DNA of 64,000 bases. Origin: Bacteroidia bacterium (GTDB lineage: Bacteria; Bacteroidota; Bacteroidia; J057). The position numbers and the translations under genes are program-made. Location of the stretch: assembly GCA_030430205.1 (NCBI GenBank), contig JAUIGE010000009.1, forward strand, positions 124,001-188,000, read 5' to 3'. The notes under the pieces were generated by a model. That model ran no database searches. It saw only the letters and a program-made list of their open reading frames with translations, and was not told where the DNA came from. Position 1 is the first letter of the stretch; each line of letters starts with the position of its first letter. Below, one piece after another: positions 1 through 8,616 of the stretch.

Positions 1-458
1 AGGAAAGCTTTTTTGCGCACATGGAAGAAATTGATTTCTGCTGGCGGGCAAAAAACCATGGCTACAAAATTTTTGTAGCTCCTGAGAGCGTAGTTTACCA
101 CGTTGGAGGGGGTACCCTCCAGAAAAGCAATCCCAGAAAAACATTTCTCAATGTGAACAACAGCCTGGCGATGATGTACAAAAATCTGCCTGCCCGGCAG
201 CGTTTTCCCAAGATTTTCATTCGCCTGGTGCTGGATGGGGTATGGGGTGTAAAGTTGCTTACAGAAGGAGAATTCAAGCATATCGGAGCCATTCTTAAAG
301 CGCATTTTGCCTTTTATGGGCAGTTGGGTTTTTGGCGAAAAAGGAGAAAAGAAATATATGCGCAAGCGCCTCAGGAGATTCCGCCCAGCGGCTATTTCAA
401 TAAAAGCCTCGTCTGGCAGCATTTTGCAAAAGGAAAAAAGAAATTCAGTGACCTGTAG
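1..458 (+). CDS. Glycosyltransferase family 2, C-terminal part (5' end outside window)
   Basis: The reading frame is open from the first bases of the window and ends at TAG 456-458, so the gene begins upstream. The visible part starts with a FFAHMEEIDFCWR stretch followed by a GY and a VYHVGGGT motif. This is the typical acidic 'ED-x-DLCWR...GY...V.H.GG' end of GT-A fold family 2 glycosyltransferases, where the Glu/Asp residues act in acceptor activation. The remaining ~100 residues are basic and amphipathic, with no clear membrane span. The donor and acceptor cannot be told from this fragment. Such enzymes act in the cytoplasm or at the inner membrane on polysaccharide or glycan synthesis. 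It converges on the TonB/PKD gene downstream. Confidence 0.8.
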   Translation, partial: ESFFAHMEEIDFCWRAKNHGYKIFVAPESVVYHVGGGTLQKSNPRKTFLNVNNSLAMMYKNLPARQRFPKIFIRLVLDGVWGVKLLTEGEFKHIGAILKAHFAFYGQLGFWRKRRKEIYAQAPQEIPPSGYFNKSLVWQHFAKGKKKFSDL

Positions 459-464
459 CTCTTA

Positions 465-493
465 AAAAATGAAACCCGGCAGCCTGCCGGGTT
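465..493 (-). terminator. Rho-independent terminator for the TonB/PKD operon
   Basis: A perfect 10-bp inverted repeat (arms 473-482 and 484-493, core CCCGGCAG/CTGCCGGG) lies between two convergent genes. Read on the minus strand the hairpin is followed by a run of six T (the A run at 463-469 on the plus strand), the expected form for a terminator of the minus-strand gene ending at 568. On the plus strand there is no T run, so it would serve the glycosyltransferase only weakly. Confidence 0.75.
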
Positions 494-567
494 CCTCCAT
501 ACCAATTAGGAATGTCATACTAATTAATAGATGTGTATGTACATTCTTAGAAAGCCACAAATTTTTA

Positions 568-1878
568 TCAGCCATTGTCCAGGTCAAAGCTGATGCGCAG
601 AGATTTGTAAACAGGCACTTTTTTCCCGTTTTGCTCTCCGGCAGCCCATGTAGGCATAGCTTCAATCATGCGGACGACTTCTGCATCATAGGGGTTACCC
701 AGGCCTTTTACGACATGTGGATTTTTGGCTTTTCCATTTTCATCCACAATAAAACGAACCGTAACTTTCCCTGATTTCTGATTGGAACTGGCCACCCGAG
801 GGTAGCGCAGGTTGCGCTGTATATAGCGACTCAGGCCTCTGTTTCCACCTGGAAACTCCGGCATCTTGCTTGCAGCAAAGAAAGGCTGGCTGTTATCAGC
901 ACCCGTAGCGGGGCTTGTATTGTTATTGCCAGCCGTGCTGGCTGGAGAGGCAGTCCTGTTGGTTGTGGGCCTTTCAGCCAAAGAAGTCTCAGGAATAGAG
1001 GGTTTATTGGCAGAAATAGCAGTTGAACTCAAAGAAGAAACTTCATTCAAAACAGGCGCATTATCCTCCAGACTTGAAATTTCGCCTCTTTCATTTGAGG
1101 CTACCAAAGGCTCTTCTAATTGAATCGCATTGGGATCCTCTATGGTGATAGGATAGGTAGCATAAATTCTTCTGGGCACGCCATCGCCGGAAGCGCGTAA
1201 CGTAATCACATATACCCCTGGCTTATCATAGCTGATGCGCGCTGTGCGCTCTATATCCTGACGGGTCCCGTCTCCAAAATCCATTTCATATTTGATATCA
1301 GACCGGAAGTTTAGGACCTGAATATTCAGGGTTTTGCCTATAGAGCGATCGCCTCTTACCCGAAATCCGAAATCGTTGGAAATCTGATCGCTATTATCTT
1401 CCTCATTGGCCGCAGGCATAGATTCTCCGTCATTTCCGAGAGCCACCTGCAAGGCATCGTCTACTGCTGATATCGTAGCATCATCCCCTTCTTCATCGCT
1501 GAAAAGGTCTGAGTTTGAAACCACATTAAATTGCCAATCCGTAGATCGGGAAATCAAAGATGCATATTCATTATAGGACACAACCGTGTCTCTGCGATCT
1601 TCTCCCGGATATCGAATCACCATGTGGTTATTGCCTCCGGTAAAAAAGGCCCTGACTTTATCATCCGTCAGTTCAGTTGCATAGAAGCTCCTAAATTTAG
1701 GGCTTTGTTCAGCTGAGGCGCCCATCTGCTGGTTCAGCATTTTGGGAACGAGTATCGCGCTGCCTGCAGCTACTATCCCGACAGCCCCCAGAAGAAAAAG
1801 CTTCGTTCTGCGACGTTTGCGTTCTTTCTTTTCAAGAGCTTGTAGGTAACCGTTAGATTGAGTTGCACTGCTTTTCAT
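568..1878 (-). CDS. TonB C-terminal domain protein with PKD-like domain
   Basis: A 436-residue single-pass membrane protein. A basic cytoplasmic N-terminus (residues 1-26) precedes one hydrophobic span (27-45). The periplasmic part holds a PKD-like beta-sandwich at about 185-248, with the signature DFGDGT near 200 and a GVYVITL strand. A Ser/Thr/Asn-rich linker follows (250-330), then a TonB C-terminal domain (340-436) with MPEFPGG, the LRYP motif and an IVDENGK turn. TonB_C domains contact outer-membrane partners, so this may couple the inner to the outer membrane. There is no Pro-rich spacer of the classic TonB kind, and no ExbB/ExbD genes are nearby. The start codon lies one base after the stop of the upstream gene, implying translational coupling. 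The partner is unknown. Confidence 0.75.
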   Translation of the reverse strand: MKSSATQSNGYLQALEKKERKRRRTKLFLLGAVGIVAAGSAILVPKMLNQQMGASAEQSPKFRSFYATELTDDKVRAFFTGGNNHMVIRYPGEDRRDTVVSYNEYASLISRSTDWQFNVVSNSDLFSDEEGDDATISAVDDALQVALGNDGESMPAANEEDNSDQISNDFGFRVRGDRSIGKTLNIQVLNFRSDIKYEMDFGDGTRQDIERTARISYDKPGVYVITLRASGDGVPRRIYATYPITIEDPNAIQLEEPLVASNERGEISSLEDNAPVLNEVSSLSSTAISANKPSIPETSLAERPTTNRTASPASTAGNNNTSPATGADNSQPFFAASKMPEFPGGNRGLSRYIQRNLRYPRVASSNQKSGKVTVRFIVDENGKAKNPHVVKGLGNPYDAEVVRMIEAMPTWAAGEQNGKKVPVYKSLRISFDLDNG

Positions 1879-1879
1879 C

Positions 1880-3757
1880 TTAAATATTTAGGTTTTTTCT
1901 GAATTCTTCATATACCCTAGGCTTCAACAAGCCCTTAAATACCTCATGGAGCTTCTGGGTCATCTCACTCACCGAGCAATCCTCGGAGGTAAAACCTACA
2001 AACTTGATCTCGGTACTTCTTTTCAATAACCCCTCCTGCACCACCAGGATATTAAAGTCTGCCAGGTTGGTATGAGGGACAGGGAGCCCTTTCACTTCAT
2101 CAAATACCCGCAGGATAAACTTGAGGTCCTTGCTGCTCAGCTTGGCGAAACTTTCGCGTTTGTCCATGCCGGTTTTCTTGATAAATTCTTTGAGGGTATT
2201 TCTGGGGATAAAATCCCGATAATAATATTTCCCTTCCAGGGCATCTTTTATTTCGCTAAGCTCCTGATAATAAATCAGTTCCTTCTGGTATAAGCGCTCA
2301 AAGCGAGCCACTTTTTCAGGGTTTGCCATGGCGTTGGCATCCAGCAAACGAATCACTTTATTGGCAGCGCTGCCCTTGAGTGATGCTTTTTTCGTTGCAA
2401 ATTCAGGATCTACCAAAACGCCCTTGATGTCAAATATCTCCTCCAGGCTTTTGAGTTTGCTTCCATTCACGCTATTGCTGGTCGCAGGCAGGTTGGAGCG
2501 AACCACCATATTGGTGGAGGAATATTCACTGTATGCGGGTGTTTGCAATGAAGCACTGCTGAGAGCTTCCTGTATATTCCAAACAATCACCTCTTTGGGC
2601 ATATTCAACTTGGCACCCAGGGCCACATATTTCTCTTCGTATTCATCTTTTTTAGAAGAATTGGTGCACTGCCTTCTGATAGCTTCCAACAATTTATCCC
2701 GCTCTGCTTTGAGGCGCTGCTCCCGCTCCAGGGCTTTTCTTCTCTCCTCTTCTTCGAGCCGAATTCGCTCCATTTCCTCCCTTTGTTTCTTGCTTTCAAC
2801 CGCCGAATGGCCCAGGCCTTTGATGATGGAAAGGTAATCTCCATCCCAGCCGTTTCTGCCAGGAGCAAGCAATTTGGATCCCAATTGCAGATCTTTATTG
2901 AGGTAATCGCGGAATACGCGGTTGTCAAGGTAGTCACCTAGCAGAACCACTTTTTTAACTCCCAGGCTTTCAATTTCCTCCTTGGAAAGCTTCTCTTTGA
3001 GACTAGCTACATTGGAGGCGCTTACCTCCTCTTGCCGGCGGGCTGTCATCCCGAGCTCAGCTTTGATCGTCACCTTGCCCGCGGAGCGGTTAACCCGGAA
3101 GGTCTGATCGCTAAAGCCTTTTTCAAGGCTGCTGTTGACCTGGCTTTGAAGTTGCTCTTTGGTTTTAGCATCCAGGGCCAATCCGGCCTGCGTAAACTGC
3201 TTCATCACCTCATTATAAATTTCAGAAGCTGCAGCAAACTGGCCTATTTCTTTAAAGGAAATATAGCGCAAAGCACCAGCTCCCTCTGACTTTCCATTAA
3301 GTTTGGCACCTGTCGGGATGTTGCAATAGCATACATTGAGATGCTCATCCAATGCTTCCAAAACAATGCAACTTTCTTCCGCTAAAGCAGTGCTTCCGTT
3401 CACTCCTCTGATATAGGAAATGGGCAGATGCTCTACATGAAAAAGTTCAAATTTTGCAGTTAGTTTTTTCTTAAAAAAATCAACTACATCACGGGTTTCA
3501 TAAAGTGATCCATCCTTTTTTTGATTTCCAACCGCAAAAGCTACAGCTGTTGGAATAAGCTCTTCAACAGATTTTCCATTATTCCGCTGAAATTGCGCGT
3601 ATGCGTTGGCGACTTTATCCAATCCGGCCTCCAAGGCCTGGAGCATGGGTTTACCTGCATAATCCAGGTATTTGCGTGTCCCAAAAGACAGAAGTTCGTT
3701 CTTCTCTCCATGTACACCTGCCAACAGTTTGCTCCGTGTTAAAATGATGCTTAGCAT
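1880..3757 (-). CDS. Uncharacterised coiled-coil protein, possible degenerate Hsp70/actin-like N-terminal domain
   Basis: 625 residues with no signal peptide or membrane span, so probably cytoplasmic. I do not recognise the family with certainty. Residues 1-290 have the pattern of an Hsp70/actin-fold protein: an IPTAVAFAVG strand near 68, a hydrophobic strand near 130-145 where the phosphate-binding loop would lie, and VKKVVLLGDYLDNRVFRDYL near 267-286. The last resembles the 'V.LVGG......' adenosine-loop strand of Hsp70, but its Gly-Gly is GD here, so nucleotide binding may be lost. Residues 320-365 form a highly charged coiled coil (EEEERRKALEREQRLKAERD). The remaining C-terminal ~260 residues are helical and featureless. 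The gene is first in a two-gene operon with the TonB/PKD membrane protein, one base apart, suggesting the two products work together across the inner membrane. The Hsp70 assignment is inference. Confidence 0.6.
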   Translation of the reverse strand: MLSIILTRSKLLAGVHGEKNELLSFGTRKYLDYAGKPMLQALEAGLDKVANAYAQFQRNNGKSVEELIPTAVAFAVGNQKKDGSLYETRDVVDFFKKKLTAKFELFHVEHLPISYIRGVNGSTALAEESCIVLEALDEHLNVCYCNIPTGAKLNGKSEGAGALRYISFKEIGQFAAASEIYNEVMKQFTQAGLALDAKTKEQLQSQVNSSLEKGFSDQTFRVNRSAGKVTIKAELGMTARRQEEVSASNVASLKEKLSKEEIESLGVKKVVLLGDYLDNRVFRDYLNKDLQLGSKLLAPGRNGWDGDYLSIIKGLGHSAVESKKQREEMERIRLEEEERRKALEREQRLKAERDKLLEAIRRQCTNSSKKDEYEEKYVALGAKLNMPKEVIVWNIQEALSSASLQTPAYSEYSSTNMVVRSNLPATSNSVNGSKLKSLEEIFDIKGVLVDPEFATKKASLKGSAANKVIRLLDANAMANPEKVARFERLYQKELIYYQELSEIKDALEGKYYYRDFIPRNTLKEFIKKTGMDKRESFAKLSSKDLKFILRVFDEVKGLPVPHTNLADFNILVVQEGLLKRSTEIKFVGFTSEDCSVSEMTQKLHEVFKGLLKPRVYEEFRKNLNI

Positions 3758-4203
3758 GAGTCCTTGGAAATTGTTTAATTGTGTTAGTTAAATAAAAAAT
3801 AAATCATGTATTTACCATAAGAACCTGTATAACAGATACTTAAATAATTTTCTTTATGTAAAACCTGGATATAATAATCCCCTACATCGAAGGTCAAATC
3901 CTCGAAAAAACTTAACTTGCTCCGCCTTCAAAAAAATTTGCGGAGGAAAAACTGTACGCTGAACTATCGTCGGTTAAAGGAGTCTGGGAGTATTCTTCAG
4001 AGTCTAAATCAGAAGATGAAAAAAGGATGATTACCTTTCTCTTAGCCAAAGTTTCAAAAACCATTCCAAAAATATTTTTTCCCTTCTGGGGCCATAAAGA
4101 ATAAAAAGGATTAATACTCTTTTTTTGCTTAAAATAACTTACCAGCCACTATTTCCAAGAGAAAAAACCTACTAAAAAAATAAATATCCAAAATAAAAAT
4201 ACA
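3758..4203. other. AT-rich intergenic region between divergent genes
   Basis: 446 bases between the divergently transcribed coiled-coil gene and the PfkB kinase. It is AT-rich at both ends, as expected for back-to-back promoters, but I could not find a full TTTG/TAnnTTTG pair on either strand. A 6-bp hairpin (CTCCGC near 3920 with GCGGAG near 3940) lies in the middle. An open stretch without a start codon occupies 3916-4104 and is listed separately. Nothing else is recognisable. Confidence 0.5.
3916..4104 (+). pseudogene. Possible gene remnant without a start codon
   Basis: A 62-codon plus-strand frame between TAA 3913-3915 and TAA 4102-4104 has protein-like composition: charged helix-forming residues, then a hydrophobic/aromatic C-terminus ending PFWGHKE. 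There is no ATG, GTG or TTG near its beginning; the first ATG is more than halfway in. It could be the tail of a decayed gene or a chance open frame in an intergenic region. No family is recognised. Confidence 0.2.
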
Positions 4204-5178
4204 TTGAAAGACCTGATCAAATCATTTCTGCTAAAGAATAAATCCCTAAACATACTTGTAGTCGGCGATGTCATGGTCGACCAATACCTATGGGGTAAAA
4301 TGGAGCGAATCTCTCCCGAGGCACCAGTGCCTATCGTTGATATAGCGGCAAGAGAAAGGCGTTTGGGTGGAGCCGCCAATGCCGCCTTAAACCTGATAGC
4401 CCTGGGAGCCAGGTGCAGCCTTTGTGGAATAGTGGGTCAGGATGAGGCCGGGAATGCCTTGCGCAATCTGGCAAAGGAATCCAGCCTGGATACCTCGTTT
4501 CTTTTCCCCATTCAGGATCGAAAAACCACCCTGAAAACGCGCATCATCTGCGCCGGTCAGCAGGTGCTGAGGGTGGATGAAGAAGTCCGAACTGCTATCC
4601 CGGGAGAACTTGAAGCAGAAATTTGGAACAAATTGGAAGCTCGCCTACAGGAATTTGACGGTATTCTATTTTCGGATTACGATAAGGGCTTTCTTTCATC
4701 AAGCCTGATTCAGGCCATCATCCAACGAGCAAATGAGCTCGGAATCTCAAGCATGGTGGACCCGAAGTTCAAAAACTTCTGGCAGTATCGCGGCTGTAGC
4801 CTGTTCAAGCCCAATTTGAAAGAATTGAATGAAGGCCTTGGCCATCAACTCGCAAAGGACGATTTCAGGGGGATTGAAAATGCTATCGAGGAATTGAGAA
4901 CACAAATGCCCCATCAGCATACGCTGATTACCCTCAGCGAACAAGGCATGCTGCTGCTTTCGCAGGATGGGCAAGTGGCCCATTTAGCTGCGCATAGGCG
5001 TGAAATCATAGATGTTTCGGGAGCGGGGGATGCCGTGATGGCGGTGGCTGGGTTGGCGCTGGCGGGCGGATTTTCCGTCCTGGAAGCGGCCAGGCTCGCA
5101 AATATTGCGGGGGGATTGGTATGTGAAGAAATAGGCGTGACGCCTATCAGGCCGGAGAGGCTGTTGGGCAGTTTATAG
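4204..5178 (+). CDS. PfkB-family kinase, D-glycero-beta-D-manno-heptose-7-phosphate kinase-like
   Basis: 324 residues, read from TTG 4204 because the conserved N-terminal block NILVVGDVMVDQYLWG starts at residue 16 and there is no upstream ATG. Family features in order are GDVMVDQY, then ERISPEAPVP (the hallmark of the HldE/RfaE kinase domain), the GGAANAALNL sugar-binding motif, and the PfkB signature 2 DVSGAGDAVM near residue 275, whose Asp is the catalytic base. The ERISPEAPVP block separates it from ribokinase and fructokinase. The HldE-type reaction is ATP-dependent phosphorylation of heptose-7-phosphate at C1, in ADP-heptose supply for lipopolysaccharide. The nucleotidyltransferase half of bifunctional HldE is absent. 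Its last six bases overlap the convergent small gene. Confidence 0.8.
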   Translation: MKDLIKSFLLKNKSLNILVVGDVMVDQYLWGKMERISPEAPVPIVDIAARERRLGGAANAALNLIALGARCSLCGIVGQDEAGNALRNLAKESSLDTSFLFPIQDRKTTLKTRIICAGQQVLRVDEEVRTAIPGELEAEIWNKLEARLQEFDGILFSDYDKGFLSSSLIQAIIQRANELGISSMVDPKFKNFWQYRGCSLFKPNLKELNEGLGHQLAKDDFRGIENAIEELRTQMPHQHTLITLSEQGMLLLSQDGQVAHLAAHRREIIDVSGAGDAVMAVAGLALAGGFSVLEAARLANIAGGLVCEEIGVTPIRPERLLGSL

Positions 5179-5523
5179 GGTCTCAGCTAACAATCGCAAA
5201 ATAACCACGCAGGAAAATAAGCCTGTCCAAAAAACAAACCAGCCTTTTCGCTTGCGTTCGCGGTTTTCATTAAAACTATAAGAAGCTTCCACTTCTTCTA
5301 TGGTCATGGGATCTATTTGTAAGATATCTATCGCCAGATCATAATCCTCCTCTTTTACCTCCAGGAAAATCCAATCCGCCGTATCCGGACCTTCAACCAT
5401 CCACTCTCCTCCTTCCCCTATGACGGTATGACAGTCCACCCCCTGGGCCTTCAACTCTTCAGCGGCCAGGTTTGCTTCCCGGGGGTTAGAGAAACCCGCT
5501 ATGATTAACCAATTTTCTTCCAT
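5173..5523 (-). CDS. DUF2007-like small membrane protein
   Basis: 116 residues when started at ATG 5523 (MEENWLIIAGFSNPREANLA). A longer start at 5589 adds 22 basic residues that look non-family. The N-terminal ~75 residues have the beta-alpha-beta pattern of DUF2007 ('putative signal transducing protein'): a Trp-containing first strand, a helix with EANLAAEELKAQGV, and a later strand WIFLEVKEEDYDLA. A basic stretch RERKRKGW and one C-terminal hydrophobic span (about 97-113) follow, giving a tail-anchored layout with the domain in the cytoplasm. Function is unknown. Its TAA stop overlaps the end of the convergent kinase gene by six bases. Confidence 0.65.
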   Translation of the reverse strand: MEENWLIIAGFSNPREANLAAEELKAQGVDCHTVIGEGGEWMVEGPDTADWIFLEVKEEDYDLAIDILQIDPMTIEEVEASYSFNENRERKRKGWFVFWTGLFSCVVILRLLAETL

Positions 5524-5576
5524 AATCTGCTCAATAATAAAATTCCTTTTCCTAAAATAACGATTCCAGATAGGGC

Positions 5577-5607
5577 TTTGTTTACCCAAGTCTGAATAAA
5601 ATCTTTG
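5577..5607 (+). promoter_or_regulatory. Bacteroidota-type promoter for the nucleoside transporter
   Basis: A TTTG element at 5577-5580 is followed after 19 bases by AATCTTTG (5600-5607), one mismatch from the TAnnTTTG -7 consensus. The spacing matches the 19-21 bases usual for the primary sigma factor of this phylum. Transcription would begin about 40 bases before ATG 5653. Confidence 0.5.
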
Positions 5608-5652
5608 TCTAAATCATTCAAAATGCTAGTTTTAATGAATTAACCCACCAAT

Positions 5653-7494
5653 ATGAAATTTAGCAATCTTCTAATTAAAACCGTGTTTCTTTTTTGTTGC
5701 CTTTTCATTAGCGGCAAGTTATTATCGGCGGAAGACATTTTAGCTGATACACTTTGTTTTTCCTGGAAAGTGGCTGGCGATTCTCCTGAATTGAAACAAG
5801 ATTTTGGTGAAGGGATTGAACTCAAAAAAGATGGTACATATCAAGTCCGTTATTACAGCAAAAAAGCGGATAGGCTCCTTCATAAGGCAGATTCTGTTTC
5901 TTTCGAAGGCCATTGGAAACTGCTAAAAGGTGATACCCTTTTGCTCATCCAGGAGCGCATTCCTATCATTTCAGGTATTGACTCTGTCGCTTATGAGGTT
6001 TCTGAAAACGGAAATCCTTCATTGACCTTTTTTTCAAAAGGTGCTGAGGTGGTTATTCAGGGTTTGAAAGAATTGGAATCTGAAAGGAGGATAAGCAAAT
6101 TTCATGTCCACATTGACGAAACCTCTAACCTTCTGTTGACATCTGCTGATGGCCAGGAAGTAAAACTCTATAGCAGGTTGGTTTTGGTCCCACCGCCTTT
6201 TGAATTCATGAATATCTTGAGGGGGCTTATTGGTATTTTATTCGTTTTGGCATTTTGCTGGGTGTTCAGTACAAACCGCAAAGCGATTGACTGGAAATTG
6301 GTAGGAGCAGGTATTTTTCTACAATTGACTTTCGCACTGCTTGTGCTCAAAGTGGAGATTGTTGGCAAAATCTTCCAGGCGGTTGTAAACGGCTTTGTAG
6401 CCGTGCTCAATTTCACCAAAGCAGGCACAGAATTTTTATTTGGGGCACTCCACGCTCCTTCGGAAAGTTGGTCTGTGATATTTGCATTCCAAATCCTCCC
6501 TATCATCGTCTTCTTTTCTGCCGTTACCTCTTTGCTTTATTATTTAGGCATCCTTCAACGAATAGTATATGGTTTTGCATGGGTAATGAGCAAAACCATG
6601 AGGCTGTCCGGGGCAGAAAGCCTTGCTGCTGCGGCCAATATATTTTTAGGCCAAACGGAAGCTCCTCTGCTGGTAAAGCCCTATCTCGAAAAAATGACCC
6701 GATCAGAAATCCTTTGTCTGATGGGAGGCGGAATGGCTACCATCGCCGGGAGTGTCTTTGCCGCTTATGTAAGTTTCCTGGGAGGTACTGACCTTGCGAT
6801 GCAACAACTTTTTGCCAAACATCTCCTTACGGCATCCATTATTGCGGCTCCTGGAGCCATTGTCGCAGCAAAAATGCTGTTGCCAGAAACAGAAAAAGTC
6901 AATACTGACTTAATGGTCTCAAAGGACAAGATCGGCTCCAATGTTCTGGATGCCATCACCAATGGCGCCACCGAAGGAATGAAACTCGCCGTCAACGTAG
7001 GCGTCATGCTCCTTGTATTCATCGCTTTTGTAAAAGGGATGAACTTCTTTTTAGGAGACGTTGTTGGAGATTTACTGGGGTTAAATGAGATGGTTGCCAG
7101 TTCGACAAACGGCAAATTCGATCAATTTGGTCTGGAGTACCTTTTTGGGATCGTTTTTGCGCCTATCGCCTGGCTACTGGGAGCCGCAGCTGAGGACATG
7201 CTGGTAGTGGGGCAGTTATTGGGGGAAAAAACGATAGTAAATGAATTTATAGCCTATAAATCTCTGAGTACAGTTAAAGATGCCGGCATATTAACCAATT
7301 ATAAATCCATAATCATTGCCACCTATGCCCTTTGTGGCTTTGCGAACATCTCCTCTATCGGTATTCAAATTGGGGGAATCGGGTCCCTGGCTCCCGGTCA
7401 AAGAAAAACCCTTTCTCAACTGGGGGTGAGAGCCCTGATTGTAGGGACAATGGCAGCCTTTCTCACGGCTTCTATTGCTGGCATGTTGTCTTAG
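5653..7494 (+). CDS. Concentrative nucleoside transporter (NupC/CNT family) with extracytoplasmic N-terminal domain
   Basis: 613 residues. The N-terminus is a signal peptide-like segment (1-25, LFCCLFISGKLLSA). A soluble beta-rich domain follows (about 30-180) with lipocalin-like patterning such as KKDGTYQVRYYS and FEGHWKLLKGDTLLL. From residue 188 the protein is a CNT transporter: several membrane spans, the family motif GQTEAPLLVKPY at 333-344, a GGMATIAGSVFAAYV segment and the GGIGSLAPGQR C-terminal block. CNT proteins import nucleosides using a cation gradient across the inner membrane; Glu336 of GQTEAPL is a known substrate-contacting position. Ordinary bacterial NupC is about 400 residues, so the extra ~185 residues are a fusion or extension. 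It probably stands alone in its transcript with its own promoter. Confidence 0.88.
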   Translation: MKFSNLLIKTVFLFCCLFISGKLLSAEDILADTLCFSWKVAGDSPELKQDFGEGIELKKDGTYQVRYYSKKADRLLHKADSVSFEGHWKLLKGDTLLLIQERIPIISGIDSVAYEVSENGNPSLTFFSKGAEVVIQGLKELESERRISKFHVHIDETSNLLLTSADGQEVKLYSRLVLVPPPFEFMNILRGLIGILFVLAFCWVFSTNRKAIDWKLVGAGIFLQLTFALLVLKVEIVGKIFQAVVNGFVAVLNFTKAGTEFLFGALHAPSESWSVIFAFQILPIIVFFSAVTSLLYYLGILQRIVYGFAWVMSKTMRLSGAESLAAAANIFLGQTEAPLLVKPYLEKMTRSEILCLMGGGMATIAGSVFAAYVSFLGGTDLAMQQLFAKHLLTASIIAAPGAIVAAKMLLPETEKVNTDLMVSKDKIGSNVLDAITNGATEGMKLAVNVGVMLLVFIAFVKGMNFFLGDVVGDLLGLNEMVASSTNGKFDQFGLEYLFGIVFAPIAWLLGAAAEDMLVVGQLLGEKTIVNEFIAYKSLSTVKDAGILTNYKSIIIATYALCGFANISSIGIQIGGIGSLAPGQRKTLSQLGVRALIVGTMAAFLTASIAGMLS

Positions 7495-7548
7495 AAGATT
7501 TGAAAAAAAACCGTATCTTTCTTTCACACAATTCATATTCTACTCAAT

Positions 7549-7878
7549 ATGCGGTTTTTACTCCTTCTCCTCTTTTGCAGCTCCTTTGCCTACGCGCAAA
7601 TACAGGTAACCGAACCACCCGCGACACCCAAAAATGAATGGGCTCCTGTAGCCCCCACCTATCAATTGTACCTCGATAAGCCGATACATAAGATAATAAA
7701 TGTCGAATACCTGGATGGCACGCCTTTAAAGCATGATTTGGGAAAGGATAAAGAAACCGTTTACCTGCTTGATTACCACAAAAGAGGGGGCGTAAAGGTA
7801 GAAGCCGAAAATGAAAAAGGCGAACGCCTGGAATTTAGGCGAAGCCCCTGTGTCATAGACCCTGTGATACAGAGTTAG
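7549..7878 (+). CDS. Small exported protein of unknown function
   Basis: 109 residues starting with a clear signal peptide (MRFLLLLLFCSSFAYAQ, cleavage after AYA). The mature ~90 residues begin with a Pro-rich segment and continue as short beta strands (YQLYLDKPIHKIINVEYLDG), giving a small periplasmic or secreted protein. I recognise no family. It lies 54 bases after the nucleoside transporter and 66 bases before the aldolase on the same strand, so co-transcription is possible. Confidence 0.6.
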   Translation: MRFLLLLLFCSSFAYAQIQVTEPPATPKNEWAPVAPTYQLYLDKPIHKIINVEYLDGTPLKHDLGKDKETVYLLDYHKRGGVKVEAENEKGERLEFRRSPCVIDPVIQS

Positions 7879-7944
7879 TTTTCTTCATGGTTAGTGTCAA
7901 AAGAAATGGATAACTTGCGCGAAAATTTAATTCACGCAATTTCC

Positions 7945-8595
7945 ATGAAATTTTTTATTGATACCGCAGACTTAGACGAAATCCAGGAAGCAGCCGATAT
8001 GGGTGTTTTGGATGGGGTAACCACCAATCCTTCGTTGATGGCCAAAGTAGGGGTAAGTGATGTGAAATCTCACTACCTCAAAATCTGTGAAATGGTTGAT
8101 GGAGACGTTAGCGCAGAAGTTATTTCTACAGACTATGCAGGCATCGTCGCTGAAGGCCGGGAACTGGTTAAAATACACCCCAACATCACCGTAAAGGTTC
8201 CTATGATCCAGGACGGGGTAAAAGCCATCAAAACCCTGGCTTCCGAAGGCATAAAGATCAATTGTACCCTGATTTTCAATGCTGCGCAGGCGCTTGTCGC
8301 GGCCAAGGCAGGGGCCAAATATGTAAGTCCTTTTATCGGAAGATTAGATGATATCGGCCAGGATGGAATGGACCTCATCGAGCAGATTCGTGTCATCTTT
8401 GATAACTACAAGATTGAAACCCAGATTCTAGCTGCCAGCGTGCGTCACCAGCAGCATCTGCTGTCATGCATGCTGTTGGGAGCAGATGTGGCGACCATGC
8501 CTTTTAACGTTATCGATAAAATGATCAAGCATCCGCTTACGGATTCGGGCCTGGAAAAATTCCTGGCAGATCATGCCAAAATGGTCAATCGCTAA
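7945..8595 (+). CDS. fsa: Fructose-6-phosphate aldolase / transaldolase-like protein
   Basis: 216 residues from ATG 7945. The MKFFIDTAD start is the standard beginning of this family; an upstream GTG would add 17 atypical residues. Class I aldolase features of the TalB/FSA group are visible: GVTTNPSLM (24-32), the Schiff-base Lys84 in [19 protein letters not shown], and [11 protein letters not shown]. The length matches short MipB/TalC-type proteins rather than ~315-residue TalA/B. These enzymes either transfer dihydroxyacetone in the pentose phosphate pathway or cleave fructose-6-phosphate. Sequence alone does not decide, but many short members in this phylum are annotated as transaldolase. 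Acts in the cytoplasm. Confidence 0.87.
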   Translation: MKFFIDTADLDEIQEAADMGVLDGVTTNPSLMAKVGVSDVKSHYLKICEMVDGDVSAEVISTDYAGIVAEGRELVKIHPNITVKVPMIQDGVKAIKTLASEGIKINCTLIFNAAQALVAAKAGAKYVSPFIGRLDDIGQDGMDLIEQIRVIFDNYKIETQILAASVRHQQHLLSCMLLGADVATMPFNVIDKMIKHPLTDSGLEKFLADHAKMVNR

Positions 8596-8616
8596 GCGAT
8601 TGCAGGAGGGTTGGGA

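Noticed and set aside
866-1123. Open frame on the plus strand with a hydrophobic N-terminus
   Set aside because: It is antisense to the TonB/PKD gene, where the Ser/Thr/Asn-rich linker reads as a Leu/Val-rich frame on the other strand. No promoter or family match.
3920-3945. Terminator hairpin in the 3758-4203 gap
   Set aside because: Only a 6-bp stem with a long loop and no T run; it lies in a divergent promoter region where no transcript is expected to end.
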